Below, one piece after another: positions 61,440-64,000 of a DNA stretch of 64,000 nucleotides. Source of the DNA: Rosa chinensis (lineage: Eukaryota; Streptophyta; Magnoliopsida; Rosales; Rosaceae). Location of the stretch: the NCBI RefSeq assembly GCF_002994745.2, contig NC_037089.1, forward strand, positions 15,146,141 to 15,210,140, read 5' to 3'. Made by a program: the position numbers and the translations under genes. Under the pieces are notes generated by a model. It was not told where the DNA came from, searched no databases, and saw only the letters and a list, made by a program, of their open reading frames with translations. Every line of letters starts with the position of its first letter. Within the stretch, counting starts at the first letter, position 1.

Positions 61440-61714
61440 CTTCTTTTTTTTGTCATTTTAAGCAATCGATTATTAGACCAACTTTTCGAACACATATCGA
61501 CATCTCCACTTTTCAGTTTTTCGGTCAATATGAGTTCATTACTTCTGTAAATTTTCAACCAAATTGATAATCATTAAGGCGTTCAAAATCGTGATGTACA
61601 ATTACAAGCATGATCAGTTCAGGTTGGATAGATCTGATTTGTTCATTGATTTAATCTAGTTTGATTCCTTAACAGCCATCAATTTGGCTAAAAGTTTGTA
61701 TAAGTGATCTATTC
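61440..61714. mobile_element. Second foldback-type MITE, right end uncertain
   Basis: Imperfect inverted halves: the stretch near 61550-61580 (AATTTTCAACCAAATTGATAATC) pairs with the one near 61670-61700. The style matches the neighbouring palindrome, but it is a different sequence. It runs directly into the MES exon fragment. Confidence 0.55.
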
Positions 61715-61830
61715 ATGGATTCTAAATATAGATTTGATGATGGATCTGACAAACCTGCTACTGCAGTATTATTTGGGCAGAAGTTTTTGGTGTCATCATT
61801 TCATCACTGTACCAACTCTCACCACCAGAG
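61715..61830 (+). pseudogene. MES exon 2 fragment
   Basis: Codons matching exon 2 of the copy at 59.4 kb (DSKYRFDDGSDKPAT, then YQLSPPE and an intact GT donor at 61831). A small insertion shifts the frame near 61795. Neither exon 1 nor exon 3 is found beside it. Confidence 0.88.
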
Positions 61831-62523
61831 GTATCGATTAGTCATCTTACTCATTTTTATTTCATTTGACATTTTGGTCACTATTTTTTAATAATATCAC
61901 TTTTAAAAAAAATGTGACGATCTGTAAGAGCACAATTCGAATATAACCCAAAATAAAGTATGTAGTTTAGACTTTGTATCTTTATGTATGGCATCACCTT
62001 GTTATACTTGTGTTCATAAATTGGGGTTTGTGATTAATAGATAGGATCGATATTAATTTTACTAATGTACAGGTTTGTATTCGTTTTGAAGGAAATAATC
62101 AGCAGGTGTATTGATAGAGTAATGATAAAGCAGTTCTGTAAACACAATAGAAAGTTCAATATTTGGCTTCTAAAATACCATTTAATTATTTAGTGCGCAA
62201 TCTCTAAAGAACAAGCTTTGAACGCTTAAAGTAGTGAACGATCATTGCGGAATCCATCTCAATCCAAACATTGTGGAATCTTAATTAGTTTAAGTTCTAG
62301 CTTAGTCAACGAAATAAATAGGCAATCAAACTTATTTGAACTCAACTACTTTGCAGGTCAACTATATGTTGCTTTCAGTTTATTCTTACGACAACCACTT
62401 GATCATCACCATTCACCATCCGAATTTAAATAAAAATTAAAAAGAAACAGAGAAAAAGAGAAAATGAAACAGAACTCAAGACGAAACCAAAAAGAAGGAA
62501 GAAATGGAGAATAATGAGGTTTC
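61831..62523. other. No gene seen
   Basis: AT-rich sequence between the MES fragment and the copia LTR. No exon 3-like sequence was found. Confidence 0.45.
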
Positions 62524-62741
62524 TGTTGTAGAGAAACTGAATTTGAGAGGAATTTGTTGTATATTCTCATTGATAATAAGGGCCTCTTTATATAGAGGAT
62601 TACAATGCATAGAATCTCAATCATACAAGGAAAGTAATTCTACATTGAATAGGATTCTAGATCCTTCTAATTAAATCCTATTACCACTAGGTCAAGTAAC
62701 CTAGAGTTTGGGCTAAACACAAATTAGGTTTTCCTTGAACA
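62524..62741 (-). mobile_element. Ty1-copia LTR (3' LTR of the minus-strand element)
   Basis: On the minus strand the LTR starts TGTTCAAGG right after a purine tract (AAGGGGGAG, the polypurine tract at about 62742-62751) and ends near 62524-62527 (TCTACAACA or TCTACA). A TATA box (CTATATAAAG) lies within it near 62585-62600. About 215 bp, a short LTR. Confidence 0.75.
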
Positions 62742-64000
62742 CTCCCCCTTGTGTTGCCCAAACGCGGTGCTTCTCTCGTTGCCTCGTTAAAAACCTTGCC
62801 GAGTAACAAAAACCCAGTGGGACAAAAATAACCTCGGTCGAAGGGGAAAAAGAGCACAACACACCCTTCACTTTTCGAGGTGAACATGTAGACATCTCCC
62901 CCTGATGTCTGCGCCTCCCCTTGATGACTACGATCATGGGAGTTCAGATAATTTCCGCAAGCCAATTCTTGCCACATGTTTCTCGAACGTGGTTTTGGGC
63001 AATGACTTAGTAAACAAGTCTGCCTCGCTGTCCTCAGATCGAACCTAGTTCACTTTGATCTCGAGGAGTGTCTGTTGTTGCTGATTATGCTTGGTGTTAT
63101 CGCTTTTGATGTAGTCTTGCCTCATTTGTTCAAAACAAGTAGCATTACCCTAAATGCTCGTAGGCTCATCTGTGGTAGACTTCAAACCACAATTGTTCGA
63201 ACATGCATAATTATGGATCCAATCCATATACATTCACGAACCACTTCGTGAAGAGCAATGATCTCTGCATTGTTCGAAGATATAGCGACTAGGGTCTATT
63301 ATGTAGACCTCCAAGATGTCACAGTCTTTTCCCATGGTGAACACTTAACCAGTTTGGGAGCGACCATTGTGTGGGTCAGAGAGATACCCAACATCAGCAA
63401 AACCTTCCAAAACACATGTCGTTTTGGGATGGGGATAGAGAACGCAGGCCAGCGTTGGCGGCGTACCTGGTGTGTGATGGGTCCGAATCCATCATCTCTT
63501 TGTAGGGATAGAACAAGCCCATATCAATCGTACATCTCAAATATCGAAAGATATCTTTTACACCAATCCAATGGCGTCGCGTTGGCGCAGAGCTATATCT
63601 AGCTAACAAGTTCACAACATATGAGATGTCCAGTCTTGTGCATTGGGATAAGTACAATAATGCGCCTATTGTACTAAGTAAGGCACTTCTGCCTCTAGCA
63701 CATCTTCGTCATCATCCTTTCGACGAAGAGGATCCTTTTCAGGATCAAGACTACGGACTATCATGGGGGGTGCTTGAAGGCTTGACCTTGTCAAAATGCC
63801 TAAGCATCTATCGACACGATGCTCAAGTTCCAAACAGAGACATAATCGTGTTCTCCCAAAATCCTTCATCTCAAACTCGGATTTCAAGTGTTCAGCGGTT
63901 TCCCTTAACTCTTTAAGGACTTCTAATGAAGATCATGTCCAACATGAACCGCGATAGAATCCGAAACTTGTTTTAGAAACGCGTGGGCATATCCCTTCCC
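62742..64000 (-). pseudogene. Ty1-copia pol 3' part: RT and RNase H, degenerate
   Basis: Minus-strand codons from the window edge read as the end of copia RT (63666-63887: FEMKDFG...LELEHRVD, then a DPEKDPLR-type linker and VPYL), then a block CTRLDISYVVNLLARYSSAPTRRHW (63560-63657) and the RNase H region (63040-63300: AEIIALHEVVRECIW, then a chromatid-type C-terminal stretch ADLFTKSLPK). There are frameshifts near 63390 and 63660 and several stops. The element continues beyond 64000, so its 5' LTR and gag are not visible. Confidence 0.85.

Overview
This is a plant nuclear genome window from a eudicot. The genes have introns with GT/AG borders, one gene is a plant-specific PLS-class PPR gene, and the non-coding DNA is AT-rich and full of LINE, Ty1-copia, Ty3-gypsy-type solo-LTR, hAT-like and MULE-like elements. 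Rosaceae is my best guess for the family, as inference only. I see no rRNA, tRNA or CRISPR.

Layout. 1-5.7 kb: a palindromic minisatellite, a long GA microsatellite, an intact three-exon methylesterase-family (MES, alpha/beta hydrolase) gene, and on the opposite strand an intron-less PPR gene. 5.8-9.3 kb: an 11-exon gene that I read as a plant Protein Lines homolog. 9.5-12.4 kb: MES gene A (286 aa with an N-terminal signal-peptide-like segment) in a block that recurs, decayed, at 17.2-20.7 kb and, nearly intact, at 41.3-44.4 kb (MES gene C). 12.4-23.5 kb: wreckage of further MES and Lines copies, cut by transposons whose ends and target-site duplications (TSDs) can be read. 24.6-32.65 kb: a degenerate endogenous caulimovirid (plant pararetrovirus) on the minus strand, split by a 3.46-kb solo LTR. 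32.6-34.3 kb: LINE remnants. 34.6-36.2 kb: a TIR-like element with a receptor-kinase fragment. 36.3-37.3 kb: a MES pseudogene. 40.4-41.1 kb: a truncated Lines copy. 45.4-49.5 kb: a LINE ORF2 broken by only two stops. 49.6-53.4 kb: ~500-bp tandem repeats cut by a foldback element. 53.4-55.4 kb: a GC-rich segment with a 57-bp minisatellite. 57.5 kb: a FAR1-domain fragment. 58.8-60.0 kb: a MES copy with one 2-nt frameshift. 60.2-61.8 kb: MITEs and a MES exon fragment. 62.5-64 kb: the 3' part of a minus-strand Ty1-copia element that runs off the window.

The biology of the locus is a local MES family expansion: nine MES-derived loci, three apparently intact, interleaved with copies of a Lines gene, so a Lines+MES segment was duplicated more than once and then eroded. 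MES enzymes hydrolyse methyl esters of small signal molecules (methyl salicylate, methyl jasmonate, methyl-IAA). Gene 1 looks cytosolic; the A/C type carries a putative signal peptide and may act in the secretory pathway. I found no clearly new multi-gene system. The most unusual items are the secretory MES subgroup, gene fragments inside TIR elements, and the unassigned C-terminal part of the caulimovirid.
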